This document shows positions 27,270 to 35,269 of a stretch of 64,000 nucleotides of DNA, piece after piece. A model generated the notes under the pieces. That model was not told the DNA's origin. It saw only the letters and a list, made by a program, of their open reading frames with translations, and did not search any database. Source of the stretch: Sedimentitalea sp042687825 (GTDB lineage: Bacteria; Pseudomonadota; Alphaproteobacteria; Rhodobacterales; Rhodobacteraceae). Numbering within the stretch: the stretch's first letter is position 1; every line of letters begins with the position of its first letter. The translations under genes and the position numbers were made by a program. The DNA lies in the NCBI RefSeq assembly GCF_042687825.1, contig NZ_JBHUQE010000003.1, positions 1-64,000 of the forward strand. Reading direction: 5' to 3'.

Positions 27270-27494
27270 ATGAACACGGAACAGGACAAAAGCTTTGCCC
27301 GCAAGGGCCGTATCACCGGATTGGTGATTGCGGCGGGTGGGCTGGCGGCGATCCTGGCGCCATGGATCGTTCAGGTCCTGCACCTGCCCGCCCGTTTCGA
27401 GATGCTGATCTATTTCGGTTCTCTTGCGGCGTTCGTATGGGCATTGGTCAACATTTACCAACTCTGGCGCATGCGCCAGGACAGCCAGAGGTAG
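27270..27494 (+). CDS. Small DUF5337-like membrane protein
   Basis: 74 aa with a short charged N-terminus (MNTEQDKSFARKGR) and two transmembrane segments (ITGLVIAAGGLAAILAPWIV and FEMLIYFGSLAAFVWALVNIY), ending in a basic tail. It matches my recollection of DUF5337 proteins found beside nuo genes in Rhodobacterales. The ATG nine bases earlier (27261) is an alternative. It lies 38 bases after nuoE and 6 before nuoF. Confidence 0.72.
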   Translation: MNTEQDKSFARKGRITGLVIAAGGLAAILAPWIVQVLHLPARFEMLIYFGSLAAFVWALVNIYQLWRMRQDSQR

Positions 27495-27500
27495 GCACTC

Positions 27501-28799
27501 ATGCTGAAAGACCAGGATCGGATCTTTACCAATCTTTACGGGATGCACGACCGCACCCTGGCCGGAGCCAAGGCGCGCGGTCACTGGGACGGCACGGCCG
27601 GGCTGATCCAGAAGGGGCGCGACTGGATCGTGCAGCAGATGAAGGATTCGGGCCTGCGCGGTCGCGGCGGTGCGGGCTTTCCGACCGGTCTGAAATGGTC
27701 GTTTATGCCCAAGGAAAGCGACGGCCGGCCCAGCTATCTGGTCGTCAACGCGGATGAATCCGAACCCGGCACCTGCAAGGACCGCGAAATCATGCGCCAC
27801 GATCCGCACACGCTGATCGAGGGCTGCCTGATCGCCAGTTTCGCGATGAACGCCAACGCCTGCTACATCTATATCCGCGGCGAATACATCCGCGAGAAAG
27901 AGGCGCTGCAGAACGCCATCGACGAGGCCTATGACGCCGGGCTGGTGGGGCCGAACGCGGCCGGGTCGGGCTGGGATTTCGATCTCTACCTGCATCACGG
28001 CGCCGGTGCCTATATCTGCGGCGAGGAAACCGCGCTGCTGGAAAGTCTCGAAGGCAAGAAGGGCATGCCCCGGATGAAGCCGCCATTTCCGGCGGGGGCC
28101 GGCCTCTATGGCTGTCCGACCACGGTGAACAACGTGGAATCCATCGCCGTCGTGCCGACCATCCTGCGCCGTGGTGCCGACTGGTTCGCCGGTTTCGGAC
28201 GCCCCAACAATGCCGGCACCAAGCTGTTTGCCATCTCGGGCCACGTGAACAATCCCTGCGTCGTGGAAGAGGCGATGAGCATCAGTTTCGAAGAACTGAT
28301 CGACCGTCACTGCGGCGGCATTCGCGGCGGCTGGGACAATCTTAAGGCGGTTATTCCGGGGGGCTCGTCCGTGCCCTGCCTGCCGGGCAAGATCATGAAG
28401 GACGAATGCATCATGGATTTCGACTGGCTGCGCGAGCAGCGGTCGGGCCTGGGCACGGCGGCGGTGATCGTGATGGACAACGACACCGACATCATCAAGG
28501 CGATCTGGCGGCTCAGCAAGTTCTACAAGCATGAAAGCTGTGGCCAGTGCACGCCCTGCCGCGAAGGCACCGGCTGGATGATGCGGGTCATGGACCGTCT
28601 CGTCACCGGCGATGCCGATCCCGAAGAGATCGACATGCTGCTGGACGTGACCAAACAGGTCGAAGGCCACACCATCTGCGCTCTGGGCGACGCGGCGGCC
28701 TGGCCGATCCAGGGTCTGATCCGGAATTTCCGCGACGAGATCGAGGACCGTATCAAACACAAGCGCACGGGGCGCGTCAGCGCCGTGGCAGCGGAGTAG
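27501..28799 (+). CDS. nuoF: NADH-quinone oxidoreductase subunit F
   Basis: 432-aa 51-kDa subunit that oxidises NADH with FMN and carries the 4Fe-4S cluster N3. The NADH/FMN region contains GLRGRGGAGFPTGLKW (about residues 50-65) and VVNADESEPGTCKDREI. GAGAYICGEETALLESLEG follows, and the N3 ligands are in SCGQCTPCREGTG (about residue 347) with the fourth Cys in TICALGDAAAWP. Length is normal. The MAPEG gene follows after eight bases. Confidence 0.97.
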   Translation: MLKDQDRIFTNLYGMHDRTLAGAKARGHWDGTAGLIQKGRDWIVQQMKDSGLRGRGGAGFPTGLKWSFMPKESDGRPSYLVVNADESEPGTCKDREIMRHDPHTLIEGCLIASFAMNANACYIYIRGEYIREKEALQNAIDEAYDAGLVGPNAAGSGWDFDLYLHHGAGAYICGEETALLESLEGKKGMPRMKPPFPAGAGLYGCPTTVNNVESIAVVPTILRRGADWFAGFGRPNNAGTKLFAISGHVNNPCVVEEAMSISFEELIDRHCGGIRGGWDNLKAVIPGGSSVPCLPGKIMKDECIMDFDWLREQRSGLGTAAVIVMDNDTDIIKAIWRLSKFYKHESCGQCTPCREGTGWMMRVMDRLVTGDADPEEIDMLLDVTKQVEGHTICALGDAAAWPIQGLIRNFRDEIEDRIKHKRTGRVSAVAAE

Positions 28800-28807
28800 G
28801 CAGCCAG

Positions 28808-29224
28808 ATGGAGACGTTCACCGCTTATTCCCACGCGCTGGCGTCGCTGGTGCTGTTCGCGCTGATCGTGCTGATTCTGTCGCCGCTGTCGGCGATCCAA
28901 AAGCAAAAGGCCGGTCTGGCCCCGGGGGCAACGCCGCCGGGGGATTATGGTGATATGGCCTATCGTCTGAACCGCGCCTATCTGAACGGCACCGAGACGT
29001 TGCCGGCGTTTCTGACTGTCACGGCGGTTGCGATCCTGGCCGGGGCCAGCGTCTTCTGGGTCAATTTGCTGGCCTCGCTGGTTCTGGTCTCGCGGGTTTT
29101 GATGCTGATCTTTCACTTGCGCGGGATGGGCAGTCCGTACAATGGACCGCGCACCTTTTCCTATGTTGCGGGCTGGGCGTGCCTGGCGGTCCTGGGCGTT
29201 CTGGCTCTGGCGGCACTGGTCTGA
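28808..29224 (+). CDS. MAPEG family membrane protein
   Basis: 138 aa with four hydrophobic helices. The pattern YRLNRAYLNGTETLPAF and LVSRVLMLIFHLRGM matches the MAPEG superfamily (microsomal glutathione transferase / FLAP-like). Bacterial members are mostly uncharacterised, and some are glutathione-dependent. Start ATG 28808 lies eight bases after nuoF; upstream in-frame sequence belongs to nuoF. Its place inside the operon suggests it is made with complex I. Confidence 0.78.
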   Translation: METFTAYSHALASLVLFALIVLILSPLSAIQKQKAGLAPGATPPGDYGDMAYRLNRAYLNGTETLPAFLTVTAVAILAGASVFWVNLLASLVLVSRVLMLIFHLRGMGSPYNGPRTFSYVAGWACLAVLGVLALAALV

Positions 29225-29240
29225 AGGGCGCGACGTGGAG

Positions 29241-29669
29241 ATGGACCGCATATCCCCCAAGGACCCGCTTTGGACCGGACATTCTTCCGTCCCGGCTCTG
29301 TCCGGTGCATCGGGGGCGGCAAGACGCAGCACGGGTCTGCCCGCGATCTGCGCCGCGGCAGTGCTGATCGTCGTCGCAGGCTGTTCCGGGCGCGACGCCA
29401 ATGCGGTGGCCTTTGACGGGGTCGTGTTCAAGGCCAAGACGGCGGCGGTGGATAAAAAGGTGTCGCGTGCCGATTTCACCGCGACAATCTTCGATGTCTC
29501 GCGCTCGCTGGACGGCGCGCGGCAGGCGGCGGGCTATGAAGGCACGAAATACTGTATCGAGAATTACGGCACTTCGGTGATCGACTGGTCGGTCGGTCCG
29601 GAAACCGAGCCGGGCCGGTTGCAGGTTGCCGATGATGCCATCACTTTTCGCGGCCGGTGCGACCCATGA
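29241..29669 (+). CDS. Probable lipoprotein of unknown function between nuoF and nuoG
   Basis: 142 aa from ATG 29241. A long, polar N-terminus is followed by a hydrophobic run ending in a lipobox-like VVAGCSG (Cys48). The mature part (about 95 residues) has one further Cys pair (KYCIENYG, RGRCDP) and ends with the stop at 29669. The n-region is unusually long, so the true start may lie further in, or the gene may use a non-ATG codon. I do not recognise the domain. It follows the MAPEG gene by 16 bases. Confidence 0.6.
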   Translation: MDRISPKDPLWTGHSSVPALSGASGAARRSTGLPAICAAAVLIVVAGCSGRDANAVAFDGVVFKAKTAAVDKKVSRADFTATIFDVSRSLDGARQAAGYEGTKYCIENYGTSVIDWSVGPETEPGRLQVADDAITFRGRCDP

Positions 29670-29791
29670 GCGGCGCATCTGCATATCCATGCCCGCAAGG
29701 GGCACCGGCCGGACCCGCCAAAGGCCCGTTGTTATTGCATAGCGCCGTGTGCCGCGCTCCTGCTGCGCCCTCCACAATGGAGGAAAATGCC

Positions 29792-30202
29792 ATGCCCCCC
29801 CTGAAAGCCGGCCTGTTGGCCGTTGGTATCTGTGCCGCGCCGCTGGCGGCTGCCGAAGCCAAGCCGTCGCTGCGGGACGTGCCCGAGATCGAGAACATCA
29901 TCTTTGCCGCCGCCGTGGCGCATGAGATCAGCGAGAAGTGCAGCAGCATTTCGGCCCGCCGGCTCAAGGCGGTGGGCATGGCCTGGCGGCTGCGGGCCCG
30001 GGCCAACGATCTGGGCTATTCGGATGCCGAGATCCGGGCCTATGTCGAATCCGATGCGGAAAAGGCGCGGATGCGCGCCAAGGGCGAGACCTATCTCACC
30101 CAGAACGGTGTTTCATACGCCAAACCAGAAACCTTCTGCGCGTTCGGACGTGCGGAAATTGCGAAATCCAGCGCGATCGGCGCGCTATTGAAGGCGAGAT
30201 AG
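29792..30202 (+). CDS. Exported DUF5333-like protein
   Basis: 136 aa with a cleavable signal peptide (MPPLKAGLLAVGICAAPLAAAEA) and a helical mature domain with two Cys (EKCSSIS, TFCAFG). It matches my recollection of DUF5333, a Rhodobacterales family found in this position. GGAGG at 29779-29783 precedes ATG 29792 by eight bases; the longer frame from 29657 would bury the signal peptide. It ends three bases before nuoG, so the two are likely co-translated. Predicted location is the periplasm. Confidence 0.75.
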   Translation: MPPLKAGLLAVGICAAPLAAAEAKPSLRDVPEIENIIFAAAVAHEISEKCSSISARRLKAVGMAWRLRARANDLGYSDAEIRAYVESDAEKARMRAKGETYLTQNGVSYAKPETFCAFGRAEIAKSSAIGALLKAR

Positions 30203-30205
30203 ACC

Positions 30206-32227
30206 ATGTCTGACCTGCGCAAGATCAACATTGACGGAACCGAAGTGGAAGTGGACGGGGCGATGACCCTGATCCAGGCCTGCGAAGTGGCGGGGGTCGA
30301 AATTCCGCGGTTCTGCTATCACGAGCGACTGACGATTGCCGGCAATTGCCGGATGTGCCTGGTCGAGGTTGTCGGCGGTCCGCCGAAACCGGCGGCCAGC
30401 TGTGCCATGCAGGTGCGCGATCTGCGCCCCGGTCCCGAGGGCCAGGCCCCCGAGATCAAGACCAACAGCCCGATGGTCAAGAAGGCCCGCGAAGGGGTGA
30501 TGGAGTTCCTGCTGATCAACCACCCGCTGGACTGTCCGATCTGCGATCAGGGCGGCGAATGCGATCTGCAGGACCAGGCCATGGCCTATGGTGTCGATTT
30601 CAGCCGGTTCCGCGAGGCCAAGCGGGCCACCGACGATCTGGACTTGGGGCCGCTGGTGGAAACCCACATGACCCGGTGCATCAGCTGTACGCGCTGCGTG
30701 CGCTACACCACCGAGGTTGCCGGGATCACCCAGATGGGCCAGACCGGGCGCGGCGAGGATGCCGAGATCACCAGCTATCTGGGCCAGACCCTGGACAGCA
30801 ACATGCAGGGCAACATGATTGATCTGTGCCCGGTCGGGGCTTTGGTTTCCAAGCCCTATTCGTTCACCGCCCGGCCCTGGGAACTGACCAAGACCGAAAG
30901 CATCGACGTGATGGACGCCCTGGGCAGCAACATCCGGGTGGATACCAAGGGCCGGGAAGTCATGCGCTTTCTGCCGCGCAACAATGATGGCGTGAACGAA
31001 GAGTGGATTTCCGACAAGACCCGCTTTGTCTGGGACGGTCTGCGCCGCCAGCGGCTGGACACGCCCTATATCCGCGAGGGCGGCAAGCTGCGCCCGGCCA
31101 CCTGGCCCGAGGCGCTGGGCAAGGCCGCCGAGGCGCTGAAGGGCGCGGAACAGGTTGCCGGACTGGTCGGTGATCTGGTGCCGGTCGAGGCAGCCTTTGC
31201 CCTGAAACAGATGATCGAGGGTCTGGGCGGCGTCGTGGAGTGCCGTACCGACGGGGCCAAGCTGCCGGCGGGGAACCGGGGCGCTTATGTCGGCACCGCC
31301 ACGATCGAGGATATCGACAGCGCCGAACGCATCCTGTTGATCGGCACCAACCCGCGCATCGAGGCGCCGGTGCTGAACGCCCGGATCCGCAAGGCCTGGA
31401 GCCGGGGCGCCGATGTGGCCCTGGTCGGGCCCGCCGCCGACCTGACCTATGAATACGCGCATGTGGGCGATGACCGCGCCGCGTTGCAGCAGGTTCTGGA
31501 CATGGGCGGAGATGACGAGATCAAAGGGCGTGCCTCGCTGATCATCGTTGGGCAGGGTGCGCTGCAAGAGGCGGACGGTGCTGCCGTGCTGGCCACCGCT
31601 CAACAGATCGCCGAGGCCACCCAGAGCGGCCTGATGATCCTGCACACAGCGGCTGCGCGCGTCGGGGCGATGGATGCCGGCTGTGTCAACGATCGCGGCA
31701 TGGACGCGATTGGTGATGCCAAGGTGATCTACAACCTGGGCGCCGACGAGATCGACATCGCCGCCGGTGCTTTCGTGATCTATCAGGGCAGCCATGGCGA
31801 CCGGGGTGCACATCGCGCCGATGTGATCCTGCCGGGCGCCGCCTATACCGAGGAGCCCGGGCTGTTCGTCAATACCGAGGGCCGTCCGCAACTGGCGCAG
31901 CGGGCCGGGTTCGCGCCCGGTCAGGCCAAGGAAAACTGGGCCATCCTGCGGGCGTTGTCGGCCGAGCTGGGCGCGGCGTTGCCCTATGATTCGCTGGCCG
32001 CGTTGCGGCAGACCCTGGTGGCCGAGGTGCCGCATCTGGCACAGATCGACCAGGTGCCCGAGAACGCCGTCGTTGCGCTGGAATCCGCGCCGCTGGGCAA
32101 GGCCAGTTTCCGGCCGGCGATCGGCGATTTCTATCTGACGAACCCGATTGCCCGGGCCAGTACGCTGATGGCCGAACTGTCGGCCAATGCCCGCGCCCGC
32201 GGCGAGTCCCGGATTGCTGCGGAATGA
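30206..32227 (+). CDS. nuoG: NADH-quinone oxidoreductase subunit G
   Basis: 673-aa 75-kDa subunit. The N-terminal 2Fe-2S ferredoxin domain (N1b) has FCYHERLTIAGNCRMCLVEV; then come HPLDCPICDQGGECDLQ (N5 region with its His ligand) and CISCTRCVRY (N4). The C-terminal two thirds are molybdopterin-oxidoreductase-like but carry no molybdenum site. There is no sign of the extra N7 cluster ligands. Length matches alphaproteobacterial NuoG/Nqo3. Confidence 0.96.
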   Translation: MSDLRKINIDGTEVEVDGAMTLIQACEVAGVEIPRFCYHERLTIAGNCRMCLVEVVGGPPKPAASCAMQVRDLRPGPEGQAPEIKTNSPMVKKAREGVMEFLLINHPLDCPICDQGGECDLQDQAMAYGVDFSRFREAKRATDDLDLGPLVETHMTRCISCTRCVRYTTEVAGITQMGQTGRGEDAEITSYLGQTLDSNMQGNMIDLCPVGALVSKPYSFTARPWELTKTESIDVMDALGSNIRVDTKGREVMRFLPRNNDGVNEEWISDKTRFVWDGLRRQRLDTPYIREGGKLRPATWPEALGKAAEALKGAEQVAGLVGDLVPVEAAFALKQMIEGLGGVVECRTDGAKLPAGNRGAYVGTATIEDIDSAERILLIGTNPRIEAPVLNARIRKAWSRGADVALVGPAADLTYEYAHVGDDRAALQQVLDMGGDDEIKGRASLIIVGQGALQEADGAAVLATAQQIAEATQSGLMILHTAAARVGAMDAGCVNDRGMDAIGDAKVIYNLGADEIDIAAGAFVIYQGSHGDRGAHRADVILPGAAYTEEPGLFVNTEGRPQLAQRAGFAPGQAKENWAILRALSAELGAALPYDSLAALRQTLVAEVPHLAQIDQVPENAVVALESAPLGKASFRPAIGDFYLTNPIARASTLMAELSANARARGESRIAAE

Positions 32228-32448
32228 TCCGTGGCGTTCGGATATCCCTGCGACCGGTCATGCGGTCCGCGCCATTCGGTGGCGGCGGAATTGCGCGGCA
32301 TTTGCGCACAAATGTAAACGTAGAGGGTGGCGCGTGGGCGGCAGATGCTGTTTACACCAGAACGTCATCACTGCCACGCGGTGTGGATACGATCGATGCA
32401 GACATCGTCGTCGCCGGCTGCGCGGAAAACAGAATACCCACGGTGTGA
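32224..32448 (+). CDS. Doubtful 74-residue ORF in the nuoG-nuoH gap
   Basis: The ATG overlaps the nuoG stop (ATGA) and the frame runs to just before nuoH. Codon use is unlike its neighbours: ATA, AGA, GTA and TCA are frequent, and third-position GC is low. The product has a basic, non-hydrophobic start and no recognisable domain. It could be a decayed accessory gene or plain spacer. The 227-base gap shows nothing else apart from the nuoH ribosome site GAGG. Confidence 0.2.
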   Translation: MIRGVRISLRPVMRSAPFGGGGIARHLRTNVNVEGGAWAADAVYTRTSSLPRGVDTIDADIVVAGCAENRIPTV

Positions 32449-32454
32449 GGACTT

Positions 32455-33492
32455 ATGGCTGAATTCTTTTCCACTCCGGTCGGCATCTTTGTGCTGATAT
32501 TGGCGCAAGTGCTTGCGGTCGTTGCCTTTGTCATGATCTCGTTGCTTTTCCTCGTCTATGGCGACCGAAAAATCTGGGCCGCTGTACAGATGCGACGCGG
32601 ACCCAATGTCGTGGGCGTCTACGGCATTCTGCAATCGGTAGCCGACGCGCTGAAATATGTTGTCAAAGAGGTCGTGGTGCCCGCCGGGTCGGACCGGGTG
32701 GTGTTCCTGCTGGCGCCGCTGACCAGTTTCGTGCTGGCGATGATCGCCTGGGCGGTGATCCCGTTCAATGACGGCTGGGTTCTCAGTGACATCAACGTCG
32801 CGATCCTCTATGTCTTTGCCGTCTCGTCGCTGGAAGTCTACGGCGTGATCATGGGCGGCTGGGCGTCGAACTCGAAATATCCGTTCCTCGGCTCGCTGCG
32901 GTCCGCCGCGCAGATGATCAGCTATGAGGTCTCGATCGGCCTGATCATCATCGGTGTGATCATCTCGACCGGCAGCATGAATTTCGGTGACATCGTACGG
33001 GCGCAGGACGGAGGCTATGGCTTCTTCAGCTGGTACTGGCTGCCGCATTTCCCGATGGTGTTCCTGTTCTTCATCTCGGCCCTGGCCGAGACCAACCGCC
33101 CGCCCTTTGACCTGCCCGAAGCGGAAAGCGAACTGGTGGCCGGGTATCAGGTGGAATATTCCGCCACGCCCTTCCTGCTGTTCATGGCCGGGGAATATAT
33201 CGCGATCTTCCTGATGTGTGCCCTGACCAGCCTGCTGTTCTTTGGCGGTTGGCTGTCGCCGATCCCGGGTCTGCCCGACGGTGTTCTGTGGATGGTCGGA
33301 AAGATGGCGTTCTTCTTCTTCATCTTCGCCATGGTCAAGGCGATCACCCCGCGCTACCGCTATGACCAACTGATGCGCCTGGGCTGGAAAGTGTTCCTGC
33401 CGTTCAGCCTGGTCTGGGTGGTTTTCGTGTCCTTTGCCGCCAAATTCGACTGGTTCTGGGGTGCCTTTGCGCGCTGGGGCGCAGGGGGCTGA
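32455..33492 (+). CDS. nuoH: NADH-quinone oxidoreductase subunit H
   Basis: 345-aa membrane subunit with about eight helices that joins the quinone cavity to the proton-pumping arm. Signature segments are DRKIWAAVQMRRGPNVVG (about residues 36-53), the quinone-tunnel acidic loop AETNRPPFDLPEAESELVAGY and the C-terminal RYRYDQLMRLGWK. GAGG five bases upstream fits ATG 32455. Confidence 0.97.
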   Translation: MAEFFSTPVGIFVLILAQVLAVVAFVMISLLFLVYGDRKIWAAVQMRRGPNVVGVYGILQSVADALKYVVKEVVVPAGSDRVVFLLAPLTSFVLAMIAWAVIPFNDGWVLSDINVAILYVFAVSSLEVYGVIMGGWASNSKYPFLGSLRSAAQMISYEVSIGLIIIGVIISTGSMNFGDIVRAQDGGYGFFSWYWLPHFPMVFLFFISALAETNRPPFDLPEAESELVAGYQVEYSATPFLLFMAGEYIAIFLMCALTSLLFFGGWLSPIPGLPDGVLWMVGKMAFFFFIFAMVKAITPRYRYDQLMRLGWKVFLPFSLVWVVFVSFAAKFDWFWGAFARWGAGG

Positions 33493-33494
33493 AC

Positions 33495-33692
33495 GTGTCG
33501 CTGGCTGAAAATATCCGGGCGGCGGGCGAACCGGAGCTGAACGCCCTGGCGACCTATCTGATCGGTGAGTTCGAGATGAAAGACCCCGACGTGAAAAACG
33601 GTGAAAAACGCCCGGCCGATGCGCGCAGTGTGACTGCTGCGCTGGCCGCCTGGGCCTATATGCAACTGCATGCGCAGGATCAGGGAGACTGA
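33495..33692 (+). CDS. Small soluble protein of unknown function between nuoH and nuoI
   Basis: 65 aa, acidic, no Cys and no membrane segment (MSLAENIRAAGEPELNAL...). GTG start lies two bases after the nuoH stop, with a G-rich stretch upstream that could serve as ribosome site; the stop is one base before the nuoI ATG. Codon bias fits coding. No family recognised; the spacing argues for a real operon gene. Confidence 0.6.
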   Translation: MSLAENIRAAGEPELNALATYLIGEFEMKDPDVKNGEKRPADARSVTAALAAWAYMQLHAQDQGD

Positions 33693-33693
33693 C

Positions 33694-34188
33694 ATGACGC
33701 AGATCGATTATGGCCGCGCCGCCAAATATTACCTGCTTTGGGATTTCGTCATCGGCATGAAGCTGGGTCTCAAGTACTTTTTCGCCCCCAAGGCGACGCT
33801 GAACTACCCGCATGAAAAGGGTCCCCTGTCGCCGCGCTTTCGCGGCGAGCATGCACTGCGCCGTTATCCCAACGGCGAGGAACGTTGCATCGCCTGCAAA
33901 CTTTGCGAGGCGATATGCCCGGCGCAGGCGATCACCATCGATGCCGAACCGCGCGAGGACGGCAGCCGCCGGACCACGCGATACGACATCGACATGACCA
34001 AGTGCATCTATTGCGGCTTCTGCCAGGAGGCCTGTCCGGTCGATGCAATCGTCGAAGGGCCGAATTTCGAATTCGCCACCGAGACCCGCGAAGAGCTGTT
34101 CTATGACAAGACCAAGCTCTTGGAAAATGGCGAGCGCTGGGAAGCCGAGATCGCCCGCAACCTGGAACTGGATGCACCGTACCGATGA
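33694..34188 (+). CDS. nuoI: NADH-quinone oxidoreductase subunit I
   Basis: 164-aa 23-kDa ferredoxin-like subunit. Cluster N6a/N6b ligands are CIACKLCEAICP (Cys65, 68, 71, 75) and CIYCGFCQEACP (Cys104, 107, 110, 114). The N-terminus has the amphipathic helix that docks on NuoH. GGGAG upstream supports ATG 33694. The stop overlaps the next gene by four bases (ATGA). Confidence 0.97.
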   Translation: MTQIDYGRAAKYYLLWDFVIGMKLGLKYFFAPKATLNYPHEKGPLSPRFRGEHALRRYPNGEERCIACKLCEAICPAQAITIDAEPREDGSRRTTRYDIDMTKCIYCGFCQEACPVDAIVEGPNFEFATETREELFYDKTKLLENGERWEAEIARNLELDAPYR

Positions 34189-34595
34189 ACGACGCACAGA
34201 ACCCGTTCGAAGCCATGCTGAAACAAGCCCAGGACATGGCCAAGGCCTTTAACCCGGCCATGGAGAATTTCTCGCCCAAGGGGTTCGAGGCCCTGTGGCC
34301 GACCATCCCCAAGGAAGTCATGGAGATGGTCTTTGGTAATGCGGTCAACACCGAGGGGCTGGATGCCAAGACCCGGCTGCTGATCACGCTGGCCGGGCTG
34401 ACGATGCAGGGCGCGCAGGCCGACACGGCCGTGCGTCAGACCGTGCGCCACGCCGTCGCGGCGGGGGCGCGCAAACAAGAGATCGTTGAAACGATCGGTC
34501 AGATGTCGGTCTTTGCCGGCATTCCGGCCATGAGCCGCGCGCTGGAACTGGCGCAAGAGGCCATGGGTGGCGAGACAGAGGACGACCAGACATGA
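34185..34595 (+). CDS. Carboxymuconolactone-decarboxylase-fold protein without cysteines
   Basis: 136 aa. The central block LDAKTRLLITLAGL and the C-terminal VRHAVAAGARKQEIVETIGQ followed by FAGIPAMSRALEL match the CMD/AhpD fold. There is no Cys at all, so it cannot be an AhpD-type CxxC peroxidase. It overlaps nuoI by four bases upstream and nuoJ by four bases downstream, so it is firmly inside the operon. Function unknown; binding or lactone chemistry is possible. Confidence 0.83.
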   Translation: MNDAQNPFEAMLKQAQDMAKAFNPAMENFSPKGFEALWPTIPKEVMEMVFGNAVNTEGLDAKTRLLITLAGLTMQGAQADTAVRQTVRHAVAAGARKQEIVETIGQMSVFAGIPAMSRALELAQEAMGGETEDDQT

Positions 34596-35194
34596 GCGTA
34601 TTTGCCTTTTACCTCTTTTCGATCAGCGTGATTGCCGGCGGGTTCTTTACCGTGGTCAGCCGGCAGCCGGTGCATTCTGTGCTGTGGCTGATCCTCAGTT
34701 TCATCTCGTCGGCGGGGCTGTTCGTGCTGTTGGGCGCGGAGTTCGTGGCGATGCTGCTGGTCATCGTCTATGTCGGCGCCGTGGCGGTGCTGTTCCTGTT
34801 CGTGGTAATGATGCTGGATGTGGATTTTGCCGAGCTCAAGGCGGAAATGGCGAAATACATGCCATTGGCGCTGCTGATCGGCTTGGTGATCCTGATGCAG
34901 TTCGTGATGGCCTTTGGGGCCTGGGAAAGCAGCCATGCGGCCATGGACTTGCGTGCCCAAATCCCGCCTTTGGACCGGCACAACACCGAAGCGTTGGGGC
35001 TGATCCTGTATGATCAGTATTTCCTGCTGTTCCAGCTGGCAGGACTGATCCTGCTGGTGGCGATGGTCGGCGCCATCGTGCTGACGTTGCGGCATCGCAC
35101 CGACATCAAGCGGCAGAATATCATCGCGCAGATGATGCGCGACCCGGCAAAGGCGATGGAACTCAGGGACGTCAAGCCGGGGCAAGGCCTGTAA
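34592..35194 (+). CDS. nuoJ: NADH-quinone oxidoreductase subunit J
   Basis: 200-aa membrane subunit with five helices. The third-helix segment with GAEFVAMLLVIVYVGAVAVLFLF matches the ND6-type pi-bulge region important for coupling. The C-terminal tail is cytoplasmic and charged (RDPAKAMELRDVKPGQGL). The ATG overlaps the stop of the CMD-fold gene. Confidence 0.96.
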   Translation: MSVFAFYLFSISVIAGGFFTVVSRQPVHSVLWLILSFISSAGLFVLLGAEFVAMLLVIVYVGAVAVLFLFVVMMLDVDFAELKAEMAKYMPLALLIGLVILMQFVMAFGAWESSHAAMDLRAQIPPLDRHNTEALGLILYDQYFLLFQLAGLILLVAMVGAIVLTLRHRTDIKRQNIIAQMMRDPAKAMELRDVKPGQGL

Positions 35195-35219
35195 CGGCCT
35201 TGTGGCGAAAAAAAACGGA

Positions 35220-35241
35220 CCGGAACTCGCACCTGTTCCGG
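35220..35241 (+). repeat. Hairpin between nuoJ and nuoK
   Basis: CCGGAAC and GTTCCGG form a perfect 7-bp stem around an 8-base loop in the 75-base gap, preceded by a run of eight As. No T-tract follows. Within this tightly packed part of the operon, such a gap with a stem may mark an RNA-processing or stability element. Confidence 0.5.
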
Positions 35242-35269
35242 CAACATAAATTGAACGTGGGACGAACAG

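Noticed and set aside
32368..34197. 609-codon minus-strand frame opposite nuoH and nuoI
   Set aside because: It runs against clear complex I genes with all Fe-S ligands. Its composition is typical of antisense frames in GC-rich DNA.
34185..34595. AhpD-type alkylhydroperoxidase
   Set aside because: The protein contains no cysteine, so the CxxC chemistry is impossible.
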